Below, one piece after another: positions 52,891-64,000 of a stretch of 64,000 bases of DNA. The DNA is from Cristatella mucedo (lineage: Eukaryota; Bryozoa; Phylactolaemata; Cristatellidae): assembly GCA_009760855.2 (NCBI GenBank), contig WPIO01000006.1, positions 10,647,501 through 10,711,500 of the forward strand, in the 5' to 3' direction. Numbering within the stretch: position 1 is the stretch's first letter; the number at the start of each line of letters is the position of its first letter. The notes beneath the pieces were generated by a model. The model saw only the letters and a list, made by a program, of their open reading frames with translations, searched no databases and was not told the origin of the DNA. The translations under genes and the position numbers were made by a program.

Positions 52891-55129
52891 TAGAGTGACA
52901 TCTGAGCGAGGGCGTGCAATGCTCGTGGTTAGAGAAGCTACATCATCCAGAAAATGGACTAACATATCGTGCTGTAGCATTCCACTAGCTAGGGCAGATG
53001 CAGGATTGAGCAGAATGGGGCAAGCGAGATATTTTGTTTTTGTGGAAAGAAGCAAGGTTGAGGATCTTAGGATTGTGGGATTCGCAGAGGATTTTTGGTA
53101 CAAAGAAGATGAAAAGTTGCTGTGAGGGAAATCAACAGTGATCTGTCAAGATCGAGATCCTTCGTTTCCCCTCTCAGAATACGATTCCCTGTAAGTCGCC
53201 GCTACTCTCGTATGTCTCCTTATTGTACAGGCGAATAGAGAAATGAACTGAATGTTGCTCGGCCTCTTCACTGTCCTTGTTGGTCTCGCACGTTAATCAC
53301 GATATGTTTTCTGGGTGCAGTTTATGCAGTGTTTTTTCTCAATCGCTGTGAATGAAAGTGAAAGCTATGCTTTGCATCCTCCTGTTGACGAAAGCTGCTT
53401 TTTGAGCTGCAAGAGCTGCTCCATGAATGGACTTTGGTCGCACAGAAATAGTGGTTAGCACGAGTCCCAGCCGCCGTGCATAAACACCAACGCCACCATA
53501 AGACGGCGGACAGCTCTTGATATCCGGTCAGCCGATATGGCCCCGATTTGAGGGCACTCTCATTAAACTTCTTATTCAAGTAGGAGTGGCCAGCCAACCA
53601 ACCGTGAACTCTCGATCTCGACTGGCTGCAGGATCATGTGAGCATACGACCGTGCGGCCTCAGCTCCTCAGTATCAAGGAATTGCCACTGCTTTAATTTC
53701 AACAGTAAACTTTTCGAGTCACACAGTTTGGCGTTTCCGGTCGAATGTAGCCGCATTCCAAGGACTGTCCATACTTTACCTGCAAAAGCGAGACCGCTGT
53801 CCGCCGACGCCGGCTCTTTGTTAAGCTCAAGCGACAACGGCCCTTAGCTCGGCTGGAGCAAGACACTCAAGGAATGCACTTGCACTCGCTCAGTTGGCCA
53901 GATCGGAGCACGGTTCAGGTATCTGTCAGTTATGCTCGAGTTGACGTCATTAAGCTTTCGGATTTATAAAATGCTCACAGTGACTGTGTCTTCTGGGAGA
54001 AGAACGGCGACTTGGCCTACAGCAGCAGGCAATTGAACCGACTGCGGCTCAGCCTCACGTGGGGGTTCCGCACACGTGGCTTGCGATCGACCGCCGGATG
54101 TGCGCTGCAGTCCTTGGCGTCTGCTAGAGGAGTCTTCGAGCCGCTCCTGTGCAACGGTCGCCCGACGACGCGCGCGTTAGCGCACAGCTTTCACGCGCAC
54201 TCTCACAGGTGCCGTCGCGGAGCAGACGGGTGAAGAGCACGCGAGCAGAGCGTGCGAGACAGAACCGAGAACACCGTCAGACGTGAGCTTGAGCCCTTGC
54301 CACGTAGCAGCATAGGAAGCTGATCGTGTTGCTAGCGATACTTTCGCCTCCTCTTTTCTCCACTGCACCGAGGGTGGCAGGGTGGGCGTGGCCTGCGAGA
54401 GTCGGTGACAGCTCGCAGATTGCAACCGGGCGGGGAGGGCGGGGAGCAGCGATGGCGGCGCAGGCGCCAGAGCGAGGTAGACTTGTGTTGCTGGACAAGC
54501 GAACCGATCAGAAGACGAGCATAGCATAACCTCCTAACGGAGAGCCTGTGACAGCTGTAAGTGCGAAGCAAGGCGGCAGCCACCAGTCGGTGGCAATGAG
54601 CCTGGCCTACATGACCTGCCAAGCAGCCTTTGCATCTTGTACCCTCGGTCTCAGTCTAGGGGTGAGGTGACACTCGCATTATCTCGAAATATCTGCCTCG
54701 GATATCTGTCCCGGAGCTCGTGGGGCAGGAGGATTTGCCCGAGCACGTTGTTCTTGTCCGCCGGTGGTCGCTTTCAGAACTTATCTCCACGTTTTGTGCA
54801 ACATTATGCAGACCTTGGCGTAAAGACCAGCCTAAAGCCCTGTTGATTTCGTCCTATAGCATAAACGTACTAGATTTATCTATCAGGTTGAGGAAAAGGA
54901 TCGTGGTGCGCCGTATTAAAATAATGATTTATGTATATGTGTATGTAATTTTAATTTATTTAATTTGATTTTGATTTTTATATTGTAACACGTCGCATGA
55001 ACGTTTTCCTCAACCTAGTAATTACAGTTGTTTCTGGTTAGGATAACTGTAGCTTGGATCACTAGCTAATCGAGTGGATTTGTCTCTTTCCTTTCTCCTT
55101 CTCTTTCCTGCCTGGATATCAATCATCTG
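52891..55129. other. Unassigned; CpG-rich 53990-54530
   Basis: The first 200 bp may still be decayed LINE-B. 53990-54530 is CpG-rich with competing open frames on both strands (for example 54326-54529, complement 54177-54527) and no domain; an unidentified promoter or first exon is possible. AT-rich at 54910-54980. Confidence 0.3.
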
Positions 55130-55240
55130 GCATGCTACCTCTACAGCATATTTAAAGTGACCAGAAAGCGATTTTGTTCCCTTGAAGGTGCTATGCAAAT
55201 GTCTTACATTATTATTATTATCATTATTATTATTTTTACC
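55130..55240 (+). mobile_element. LINE-B 3' tail
   Basis: ACAGCATATTTAAAGTGACC, AGAAAGCGATTTTGTTCCCT, AGGTGCTATGCAAATGTC then (ATT)n. Confidence 0.75.
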
Positions 55241-56058
55241 TCCATCCTGCCCTCTTTCACCAGCATCATGTGAAGGTTGCTGTGTGGCAAATTCTAGAGA
55301 TGCTAGCTTAAAGGTGCATATTCACGCACCCACTCCTGCCGAAGCGAATTTTTGGATGCTGCAATCATTGTTAAATATCTGGCAAAGATAAAACAGTCAA
55401 AAGAAAATTAAATAAGCCAAATGCATAGTCTCGTTATCTTTATTGTGGTCACCTTTGGGTGGCAGTCATTTTGCGCTGTACTTAAAACCCCCCAACCCAC
55501 GGCACCTGTGATTGGTTGTCTGGCTCTCACTTCCAAAATTGGCCGTTGAGTGAAAGTAGCTCAGCTTCATCCTATCGTCGTGGAGATGCAGTCGTCAAAC
55601 AAATGAAGAGGAAATAGGAGGAAACTCTGCGCAGGATAGGGCAGTGTGAATGTGGTCTAACGGGGCATGCATAGGTCGCCACTGCCGCCGAGCTCTCTGC
55701 CCTTCTCCAATTTAAGAATAGAAAGATCGAGCGCATCTTCTTCCGCTTTCTTTTGCACGTTGCCTCAAGAGTGTTCGGAATTTTTCTTTTTATTTAGATT
55801 TCTGATGAACGTTCCCCCAACAAGCCTCGACGGCACCCCGTTGCAGCGCCATGGCAGCAGCTTGGCATCGCCTGATCTCAGCCTTTAGCCGTGTGCACGC
55901 CGCTGCCGCTTGCCCCGACGCAGCTCAGATGCAAAAGCTCCGCTCTCTGTCGCTTCTTTGTCGCTCTTTCGCTCTGTCCCGGAATACGCTTTTGATGGGA
56001 ATGCTGTTGCGTGTTGGTGCAGCATTGATGCTGCCTGTGCACGAGCAACGGCTCGGCG
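55241..56058. other. Unassigned sequence
   Basis: No gene or repeat recognised. Open frames near 55667-56186 lack domains. Confidence 0.3.
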
Positions 56059-56091
56059 GAATGCGCCAGTGTGCCTCGCACTGGCGCATTC
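56059..56091. repeat. Perfect 13-bp hairpin
   Basis: GAATGCGCCAGTG (56059-56071), 7-nt loop TGCCTCG, CACTGGCGCATTC (56079-56091). Confidence 0.9.
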
Positions 56092-56261
56092 TGGTTGCTG
56101 GATTCACGTCATTTTCGATGTTCCAGCACAGCGCTAGCATCGCGCCGTGCATGCTCTCTGGCTCAACCTACTTCGATTGCTGGTGAGGTTGCTTGTGGTG
56201 ACTACCCCTTCCTCGTCCTCCTCCCTCACTCCCCCTCGACGCCGCCGCCGCGCCACCCCTG

Positions 56262-56788
56262 CGCCCTCGTCGGCAGCGCCCTCGTCGGCAGCGCCCTCGT
56301 CGGCAGCGCCCTCGTCGGCAGCGCCCTCGTCGGCAGCGCCCTCGTCGGCAGCGCCCTCGTCGGCAGCGCCCTCGTCGGCAGCGCCCCCGCCCTCGTCGGC
56401 AGCGCCCTCGTCGGCAGCGCCCTCGTCGGCAGCGCCCTCGTCGGCAGCGCCCTCGTCGGCAGCGCCCGCGTCGGCGCGCCCTCGTCGGCAGCGCCCTCGT
56501 CGGCAGCGCCCTCGTCGGCAGCGCCCTCGTCGGCAGCGCCCTCGTCGTCAGCGCCCTCGTCGGCAGCGCCCTCGTCGGCAGCGCCCTCGTCGGCAGCGCC
56601 CTCGTCGGCAGCGCCCTCGTCGGCAGCGCCCTCGTCGGCAGCGCCCTCGTCGGCCGCGCCCCGTCGTCGGCAGCGCCCTCGTCGGCAGCGCCCTCGTCGC
56701 AGCGCCCTCGTCGGCAGCGCCTCTCGGCAGCGCCCTCGTCGGCAGCGCCCTCGTCGGCAGCGCCCTCGTCGGCAGCGCCCGCGTCGGT
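56262..56788. repeat. 15-bp GC-rich minisatellite (GCCCTCGTCGGCAGC)
   Basis: About 35 tandem units, most identical, with scattered variants (CGTCGTCAGC, a CCCCGCC insertion, GCGTCGGCGC deletions). All six frames are open or nearly so because the unit is five codons: + frames give Ser-Ala-Ala-Pro-Ser, Ala-Leu-Val-Gly-Ser or Arg-Arg-Gln-Arg-Pro. Non-multiple-of-three variants shift the frame inside the array, which argues against a coding role. Confidence 0.95.
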
Positions 56789-58386
56789 GCAATCTGCAGA
56801 GTGCTGGCGGTGGCGGCGGAGCCGCCGCGCTTTCAAGACTGAGTGGTGTCGGGCTACTTGCAGGGAGGCAGGGAGGAACTGAAGCGAAGAGCTAATTGCA
56901 GTGCCGAACTATAGTTTAGAATGACTGCTTGACCGTGCCTTGTGTTCGCCTCGGTTGAGATATGAACAAAAGCGCCCCATAAAGTGCTGACCCGCTGAAT
57001 GGGTCTAAATCCTCGGCTCTATTAGTGCCCCAGCGGTTTGCCTAGGGTCTCACATTTCACATATCAGTGACCGACTGTGACCGCTTGTCAAGCTGCGGGC
57101 GCATCAGGCTGCGCAGTCATAACCCGGCGCGTCTGCGTAGCGGCATCAGCGTCGCGCGCGGCGCTGCCGTCCGGCTAGCCTAGGGGAATCAGCTGTCGGC
57201 AAAGTAAGGCGCTTGCTCGCAACCGCTTGGCTTTCTTGCTCCGCGTGCGCGCGCGAAACGATGGCATTTCTTGCTCTGTCCTTCGCCGAGACGGGCCGCT
57301 TCTGCGCGGCCGCTGAAGCGCTCGACGGCTCAGGCGGAGCCGGCCAGGAGAGAAAGACGCCCGCGCTGCTTCGCCATTCGCCATCGCCACGTGGGCGCGC
57401 CGCGGTGAGGTCAGCTAGGGCCGTGGGGGCGCGGGTTGGCTTAGTTGCTCGGACACGAAGCGATGAATTGTCGTCGCCAGAGCGCTAGCTCGGTCAACTG
57501 TGGATCGTTCGAACGAGCTGGCAATGGCGCCATTCTCCGCCAACGGCGACTCGAGGTGGGCAGAGGTTGCAGCGTATAGTCGGGCGTGCGTGCGGGCATC
57601 TAAACCGCGCACCTTCGGTTCGTCGTGGCTGTCTGGCAGCCGAATCGCGCGCGCCACTGTAGCTGTGATGGCCCGTGTTCTCCTGGCGTTTCTTTCGAGG
57701 ACCGACCGTCCTTGGAATGACGCGGCGCGCGTATTTCCCAGGTAGTCGAAAACTGCGAATGACCAGGAGGGGGAGCTTCCAGCATTGTAGGCCATGAGTT
57801 CAACTCTTGAGCCAAGGCCTGAAGGCCGTATACTACTTCGCCCGTTCCTACCCAGAGCTGTGACGCGATTCCCACAGGGCTTCGGTGGAGCAGTGCCCAT
57901 GCCGCCATTTGTTCCGCCATGTTTGTACTTGATGTTTTTGGTGCTGGCGTTGAACATTGCTTATTAGCGGCCGTTAAGATGGTCAGCTGAAAGGTAAGAA
58001 CATGAGCAGTGCCTATAATAGCGAGCCGTCGTGGGCAGCATCTTTCTCTGTGGATGGGGCAGTGTGCCTCCTGGCCGGGCTGAGGCAGCACAGCGCCCTC
58101 TTGTGCCAAAGTTGACTGATCTAGCTGTTGTTGTGCAGTAGTGCAGCCGGGTGTGTACAGAGAGGGGTTCAGCCAGGAGGCAGAAGGGTAAGTGGGTGAG
58201 CCGTGTCATTGGACAGCATGTTCTGGCAGGCACCGGGAGAGCCATTGTGTCCAAACACTCACTACTCGAGCAAATGAAAAGCCCGGAGTAGGCAACCGAC
58301 ATGATGCTGTCTGCCTGCCTGCCTGGGTCAAATGATGAAGGGCAGTTGCCACGGAGGAGGGGGGGATCAATCTTCAGCCCCCTGAA
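56789..58386. other. CpG-rich island 57090-57740 and flanks
   Basis: 57090-57740 has dense CpG. Start-like ATGs (57261 after GAAACG, 57527) and long frames on both strands (complement 57415-57957) show no domain. The composition suits a promoter/first exon of an unidentified gene. Confidence 0.35.
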
Positions 58387-58562
58387 AGTCGAGACACAGC
58401 CAAACGACTTGAGTCAGAAGAGCTCGTGGTACGATGCCCAGCATAATTGGGGAGTAATTCTAATAGGTAGGCTGAAACAAGAGAATGAAGGGGCCCTACA
58501 CGTGAGTGACGTAACGTGGAAGTCGATGCACTGCTTGAAAGGGATCCAGCGCTGGTCGGTAA
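58387..58562 (-). mobile_element. LINE-B internal fragment, minus strand
   Basis: A 175-bp piece almost identical to 59342-59517 of the longer copy: CGAGACACAGCCAAACGACT, CCAGCATAATTGGGGAGTAA, TACACGTGAGTGACGTAACG. It lacks the 3' tail. Confidence 0.85.
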
Positions 58563-58775
58563 TGTCACCGGTCAGCCACCCCCTTACCATTAGTTGGCTA
58601 GGTCGACTTTCAGTGCCCCAACAATTTTCTATTTCTGGCATCCACCGTGAGTGCCTGTTCGTGGTCTGTGGCAAGCTTGTTGGCAGCACTGGTGGGCCAC
58701 TATGCAATACGCGACTAGTGTGTGTGTCATTGTCATTGCATGCATTGGTGTGCGCGTGCGTGAGTGCGTTCGAGT

Positions 58776-58822
<47 letters not shown>

Positions 58823-59035
58823 GTCACGTGCCTCAAGGCGAACGAAGTCATATAAGTTTTCATGGTTTTGCAGGTATCGATCGCGCTGAAGCTAGAAGCA
58901 AGGCTTCGAAGGCTGCTCCGTGAGACCTCCAATTGTAAGTTGCTGCCGCATGAGCTGCCATTTCTTCGATCGAATGCGTCAGTAGTTCCGTGCGTATTAG
59001 GGCACTGTGTACTGCCCCCCCCCTTTTATCGTAGT
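58563..59035. other. Unassigned, with (TG)n at 58781-58821
   Basis: TG microsatellite, otherwise nothing recognised. Confidence 0.5.
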
Positions 59036-60990
59036 GCTAATAATAATAATAATAAATTTGCACAGCACCCTCGTAGAACTAAATCTTTTCTAAGCACTTT
59101 ACTTTTGCTGTAAAGGAAGCCTGTCAATATTGTTACTGAGAACATGCGAGTGTCATCACGCATAAGCAAACAAAGGATAACTCTTAAGGACCCAGCAAAC
59201 GCTGTGAGGAAAAGGTGCATTTTTAGCTTCTTTTTAAATGTCCTCGCATCAGGGGACGTCGTGACGTCGGTCGAGTGTGAGTTCAACTCTTTTGGAGCAT
59301 GTGAACTAAAGGCATAGTCTTCAATGGATTTGTGGTTGTGGTTCGAGACACAGCCAAACGACTTGAGTCAGAAGAGCTGTTGGTGCGATGCCCAGCATAA
59401 TTGGGGAGTAATTCTAATAGGTAGGCTGAAACAAGAGAATCAAGGGCCCTACACGTGAGTGACGTAACGTGGAAGTCGATGCGCTGCTTAATGGGGAGCC
59501 AGCACTGGTCGGTGAAAAGTGACGTAATGTGGCAACTACAATGGTTACGACAGACAAGACAAGCTTCCGAGTTTTGCACCATAATTCTCAACGCCTTACT
59601 GTACAGGCCGGACGACCTGCAAGCAGTGAGTTACAGAAGCCGAGAAGGAATGTAATTAATGCATCAAGTTTAGATTTAGTATCCCAGTCTAAGCTGGCAC
59701 GAATATTTTGAAATGCTACGTAGGTGAATGTAGGCTGACTTGAGTGTGGAGCAAATGTGGTCGTCCAGTGAAAGGTCATTTTGGAACAGGGCACCCAGAT
59801 TTCGTGCGGTTGTGACAGAAGACATGCTGGCAGCACCCTTTCGTACAGATTAGGTTTTCCAATTTCCGAGTCATACTAGGTTGGCCCATAACTAGTAAGT
59901 TGGTTTCATCGTCATTCAATTTGTGAAAGGTTGCTGCCATCCAAGTGCAAATGTCGGCAATACATGCAGCATGGGAGTTGGAGAGCTTGACTCACTGGAG
60001 GGCTGGGAGGGATCAAAGCACACGCACAGCTGTGCGTCGTCCACTTAGAAACGAGAGCCTAGACTATGACTTGCGATTATGTCGGTCAGAGTAGAATTTG
60101 TGAAAAGAGGCAGACAAATAGTGGACCCCTGAGGTACCCCCTACTTTAATGGTTCTTTGGATGATCTTTGCACTCTTAAATTAATACTCTGAAGTCTCCC
60201 ACTGAGATAGGATTAAACCGTTGTAGTGCAGTCCCAGTGATGACCAGGCAAGGTTAGAGGTACTCGAGAAGGACTTGGTGATTGATAGTATCAAATCCTG
60301 CTGAAAGATCGAGCAAAACAAGTAACAAGACTCTATCTGAGTCTGCATTCTTGAGAAGGCCGTAATACACCAAAAGCAGTGCTGACAATGTGGGGTGATT
60401 AGCTCTAAAACCTGACTGGAACTTTCTTGCACGGTTTGATTTTATGATATACAAGCCTAGCTGGTCTGCTACTATTCATTCCAGTGTCTTTAATAGGAAC
60501 GACAGTAGGGAAACTAGGAGGAAGTTGCCTAATTTGTGCGGGTCTTGTGCTGCCTTCTTAATGAGTGGCCTAACAACAGCCTTTTTGAAAGAAGCATGGA
60601 CAAGACCCGAGGCTTATGCTATTAGCATATGGCAGCAGCAGATCAATGCATTGAAGAAGTAGAAAAGTGGTTATAGGGTCTAGATGACTTGTAGTCTTCT
60701 TAGACTGGGAGATGAACTTCAAGATGAGATTACTAGTGGCAGGCTTGAATGTAGACATTCAAATTTTTTTAAGGAGTTGAGGAAGAGGAAATCTGTGGGA
60801 ATGTTGCTGAAGGAGAAGAGTTTTGTTCGGATGTTGTTACTTTAAGAATGATATGTTTCCTCTGATCTTCTTGCTGACAAAGAAGCAAGAGAAGCAATCT
60901 GCAAGATCGTCACAAGGATCACTAGGTAAGGTGCTAACCTGGGAGTAGTTAATGAGATGGTTGATGGACGATATCAGCATTTTGCATTAT
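59036..60990 (-). mobile_element. LINE-B, longest copy (about 1.95 kb), minus strand
   Basis: (AATA)n tail and GCACAGCACCCTCGTAGAAC at the 3' end. Upstream in the coding direction: HVTSLTCRALDSLVSAYLLE, LDALITFLLGFCNSLLAGRP, then LLLVLLDLSAGFDTINHQVL (RT palm block) and LDPITTFLLLQCIDLLLPYA with the fingers segment ending FFQKG. It is full of frameshifts and stops. It spans most of RT but has no endonuclease, and the [10 protein letters not shown] and YADD boxes near 60050-60150 are degraded. Confidence 0.9.
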
Positions 60991-61214
60991 GCATCTGTTA
61001 GCTGCATGATGGTTGTCCATTGATACGGTCAATCGAATGGCCCGTGTTTTGTTTTAGCAAAGTGGCTGATTGCCCTTTTTTAAGCATAGTTTTTTAAGAG
61101 ACCCTATGCCTTGGCATAGGGGGGGTCCTTTGTCATTTTACTGTGGCAAGAATAAGACCATCTGTGGAAATAATTTGAGCTGATAGAAATGGCCATTAAG
61201 CAGTAAAAAGTGAT
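60991..61214. other. Unassigned sequence
   Basis: Possibly the decayed 5' part of the LINE-B copy; nothing distinct. Confidence 0.3.
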
Positions 61215-61405
61215 GAACAGATAAAGCTTGGCCGATTTAGCAGTAGGTTCATTTATATACCAGCAGAAGAACCTTGGCAGCTATCAACTCCCCCTCCCCT
61301 GCTTGCAGTGGGCCAAATAAAAGATGGCTTGTTACAGGACTCAAACCCACGACCTGGGTCATGAAGTGGAAGTGAGCCTACCTTACCCATGGGCAATGAT
61401 CCCGG
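61215..61405 (-). repeat. SINE-2 copy, minus strand
   Basis: ACCTTGGCAGCTATCAACTC, CCTGCTTGCAGTGGGCC, CAGGACTCAAACCCACGACC, TGGGCAATGATCCC. Confidence 0.8.
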
Positions 61406-61849
61406 GGCCGTAGAGAATAGTGAGTGGTTGGCTTCAGCTGACGGTGACCTGCTGGTATGGGCTCACTGTGTGTTGGAGCACAACCAAATGAAAACGAATC
61501 TGACTATAGTTTCATCTAGCTAGCCCCTCATGTGGATGATAATGTCGTTTTCACTGTTGTATGAATATTTTCGAAAATGTACCGTGACTGAAGTGAAAAA
61601 GAATACATCATGCAAATTATTTTTCACTATAACCATATCGACATACCTGAATGTAATCGAATGAGATTTCTTCAGTAATTACCTATGAGCATTCAAATAA
61701 GGCAGTGTCCCGTTAAGACATCAAACTTATATTATGGACAAGGGTGCTTATAAGGTGGAGCCCATCTGCTATAGCCCCCAACCACCTAGAGCTTGTTACT
61801 CCTGGCCTGTGCCCTAAACCGTCTGCAACTGGTGCAAAGCTCAGCAGCT
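61406..61849. other. Unassigned sequence
   Basis: No gene or repeat recognised. Confidence 0.3.
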
Positions 61850-62460
61850 AACGAATGCTGTAAAAGAAAATTATCAAGTAGTTAGTGATAACATGAGCAG
61901 TGTCAGCACACTTGCTCTCACACTGGACAATTTGCACGGACTCGGCAAATTCAGTGAGGAGCACGTGCAGTTTTAGCTTCTTATTAAATGTGGGCAAGTC
62001 GGGGGATGTTGTGACGTCAGTCACGAATGACCTATAACAAGGCTTTGGGAGTGTACGAATTGAAGGCACGGTCGGCAAAGGCTTTAGAGGCACGGCTATA
62101 GAAGTTGAGGCAGACGAATGGATGGGATGCCTAGCCTGATTGGAAAGAAGTCGGATAGTCGGGCGATAGGTGTGCAAGGATGAAGAGGCGGAAGAGTGAG
62201 TGACAACACGTTGCAGTCCATGCACTGCTTGTTGGGGTAGCAGTGCATGGTCAACAAGAAGTGGCGCAATGTCGCAACTGCGACGCTCGTGACCGGCAAG
62301 CTTGGCTGCAGAGTTATGCAGTTACTGTAAGGGCCTGATTGAACAGGCCGGACGACTTTCTGGTAGGGAGTTATAAAAGCCGAGACGGAATGTCGCAAGT
62401 GCATGGACCAACTTGGATGTGGTTTCTCTGTCGGAGCAGACCCGAATTTACATACTGCTG
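61850..62460 (-). mobile_element. LINE-B fragment without 3' tail, minus strand
   Basis: GTCAGCACACTTGCTCTCAC, TTTTAGCTTCTTATTAAATG, GGGGGATGTTGTGACGTCAG (C-terminal segment) and upstream to CATGGACCAACTTGGATGTG. The extreme 3' end is absent, unlike target-primed truncation, so it was lost later. Confidence 0.85.
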
Positions 62461-62699
62461 AACGCTGTGATTGAGGGCTATGCCAAAAACGGATTGGCAC
62501 TGGTCGCAATGCATTGCGAGCATTTTCTCAACTCTTTCTCTGAAGACGCACGAGTAGCAACGGGGCGAAGTGCTACTGGGTCGACTGCCGTCCCTGTCTG
62601 GCAGGGTGCATGTACTTAGAATGGAAATAGCTCGAGGATATGCTCTTTAGTGGGCAAAATTATAGCATGGTAGGAGCAGGGGCACACATACTGATATAG
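62461..62699. other. Unassigned sequence
   Basis: No gene or repeat recognised. Confidence 0.3.
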
Positions 62700-63339
<640 letters not shown>

Positions 63340-63760
63340 CTTTGTCCCCATCGTTGTTTCCATTGTTCTGCCGCTATTTGTAGGCATGTTTCTACCGAAA
63401 TTGCATTCTATGCGGGTACTGCAGCAGATGACCCCCGGCCGGGCCTGGCAAAATATAGATTTATTTGGGAAAGAGCTTGAAAATATTGCCCGTTTGTTCG
63501 GCTGCATTTTGCGCCTCAAGCAGACCGTGCCAGCGCAAATAATTCCCCATTGTTGCATTATTTAGCGGAGACATTATTGATTCTGGGCTGTTATATTACA
63601 GAGTATTTGTGTTGCCATAGAAACATTTCAGCAGCATCTTTATTCGAAACAATGGGAATTTGCTGGCATGGCAACTTGGCACGATTCGCTATTGCTGCTC
63701 GGTGAGGCTTAAATTTCCCCCTCTTATTGCTTATTTGGCTGTAATTCTATGCAGGCTGCT
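63340..63760. promoter_or_regulatory. Candidate cis-regulatory element (SOX/X-box motif cluster)
   Basis: Non-repetitive, CpG-poor DNA with CCATTGTT at 63360-63367 and 63547-63554, AACAATGG at 63648-63655, an X-box-like GTTGCCATAGAAAC at 63611-63624 and a second GTTGCCATGCCAGC on the minus strand at 63662-63675. AT-rich homeodomain-type words (TTATTGATT, TGTAATTC) lie between them. Motif matches are from known consensus shapes (SOX CCATTGTT; RFX GTTGCCATGGCAAC). Regulatory function is inference; conservation is untested. Confidence 0.35.
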
Positions 63761-64000
63761 GTTTGCACAAAGGGCGCAGGAGTCGAGCCGGTAGGGCAGC
63801 AGTGGTGGCTGCTGCTGCTGTAGCCGATGCTTCCCGGGCTGCTGCTGCTGTCACTGCCGTGTCACGGGCCGCTGCAGTCGCGAGTTACCTACTTTGCCAC
63901 TTGTACGAGCTGCTGCCGTGTCTGGACGCCGTGCTTCTCCAACCTAGTCTGCGACAGCGAGGCAGCGCCTCGTGAAACCCCGGTCAGTACGCTCAGCTCG
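63761..64000. other. Unassigned GCT-rich end of window
   Basis: Imperfect GCTGCTGCT repeats at 63810-63850. The Ala-rich open frame 63763-63975 follows the repeat and is not called. Confidence 0.35.

Noticed and set aside
56071-56895. 274-codon and other long frames over the 56-kb array
   Set aside because: All frames are open because the unit is 15 bp. Internal insertions and deletions shift frame, and the flanks have no domain.

Overview
This is nuclear DNA of a metazoan, almost certainly an invertebrate. Two split mitochondrial-ribosome genes have spliceosomal introns, GT/AG borders and AATAAA-type 3' processing. The rest is crowded with 5'-truncated LINEs, tRNA-derived SINEs, DNA-transposon relics and long microsatellites. 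No bacterial gene organisation, rRNA, intact tRNA gene or CRISPR array was seen. The uL22m protein reads closer to the insect protein than to the human one (both from memory). A mollusc, annelid or arthropod would fit; I cannot name the species.

Genes. (1) AURKAIP1 (mitoribosomal small-subunit protein mS38), + strand: a likely presequence exon at 7943-8080, a central exon ending at 10028, and a terminal exon at 12013-12202 with a poly(A) signal at 12218. (2) MRPL22 (mitoribosomal large-subunit protein uL22m), + strand: exons at about 23781-23957, 27098-27163, 27305-27382, 27793-27862 and 31954-32171. A possible first exon lies at 16745-16822. Both products are nuclear-encoded, imported into mitochondria, and needed for mitochondrial translation. 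Most other long open frames are translated simple repeats, minisatellites or LINE remnants.

Repeats. LINE-A is a CR1/L2-like non-LTR element ending in an ACATT-type tail. LINE-B is a related element ending in a GCGC-TATA/TATC motif plus (ATT)n. Each is present in several truncated copies. SINE-1 has a tRNA-like head and a 3' end matching the LINE-B tail. SINE-2 has a similar head, a different body and a TTTAC-type tail. DNA transposons are a SPIN/Charlie-like hAT MITE with target-site duplication inside a LINE-B RT fragment (10974-11157), a second hAT-like fragment (about 12790), and a Tc1/mariner transposase C-terminus (about 3815-4077).

Layout. 0-7 kb: repeats and a Tc1 relic. 7.9-12.2 kb: AURKAIP1. 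12-16 kb: repeats and foldbacks. 16.7-32.2 kb: MRPL22, with introns full of LINEs; two near-identical LINE-A copies in inverted orientation flank exons 3-5. 32-63 kb: mostly repeats, long (CT)n/(GA)n tracts and two 15-bp minisatellites. 63.3-63.8 kb: non-repetitive AT-rich DNA with clustered SOX-like and X-box-like motifs, a candidate regulatory element.
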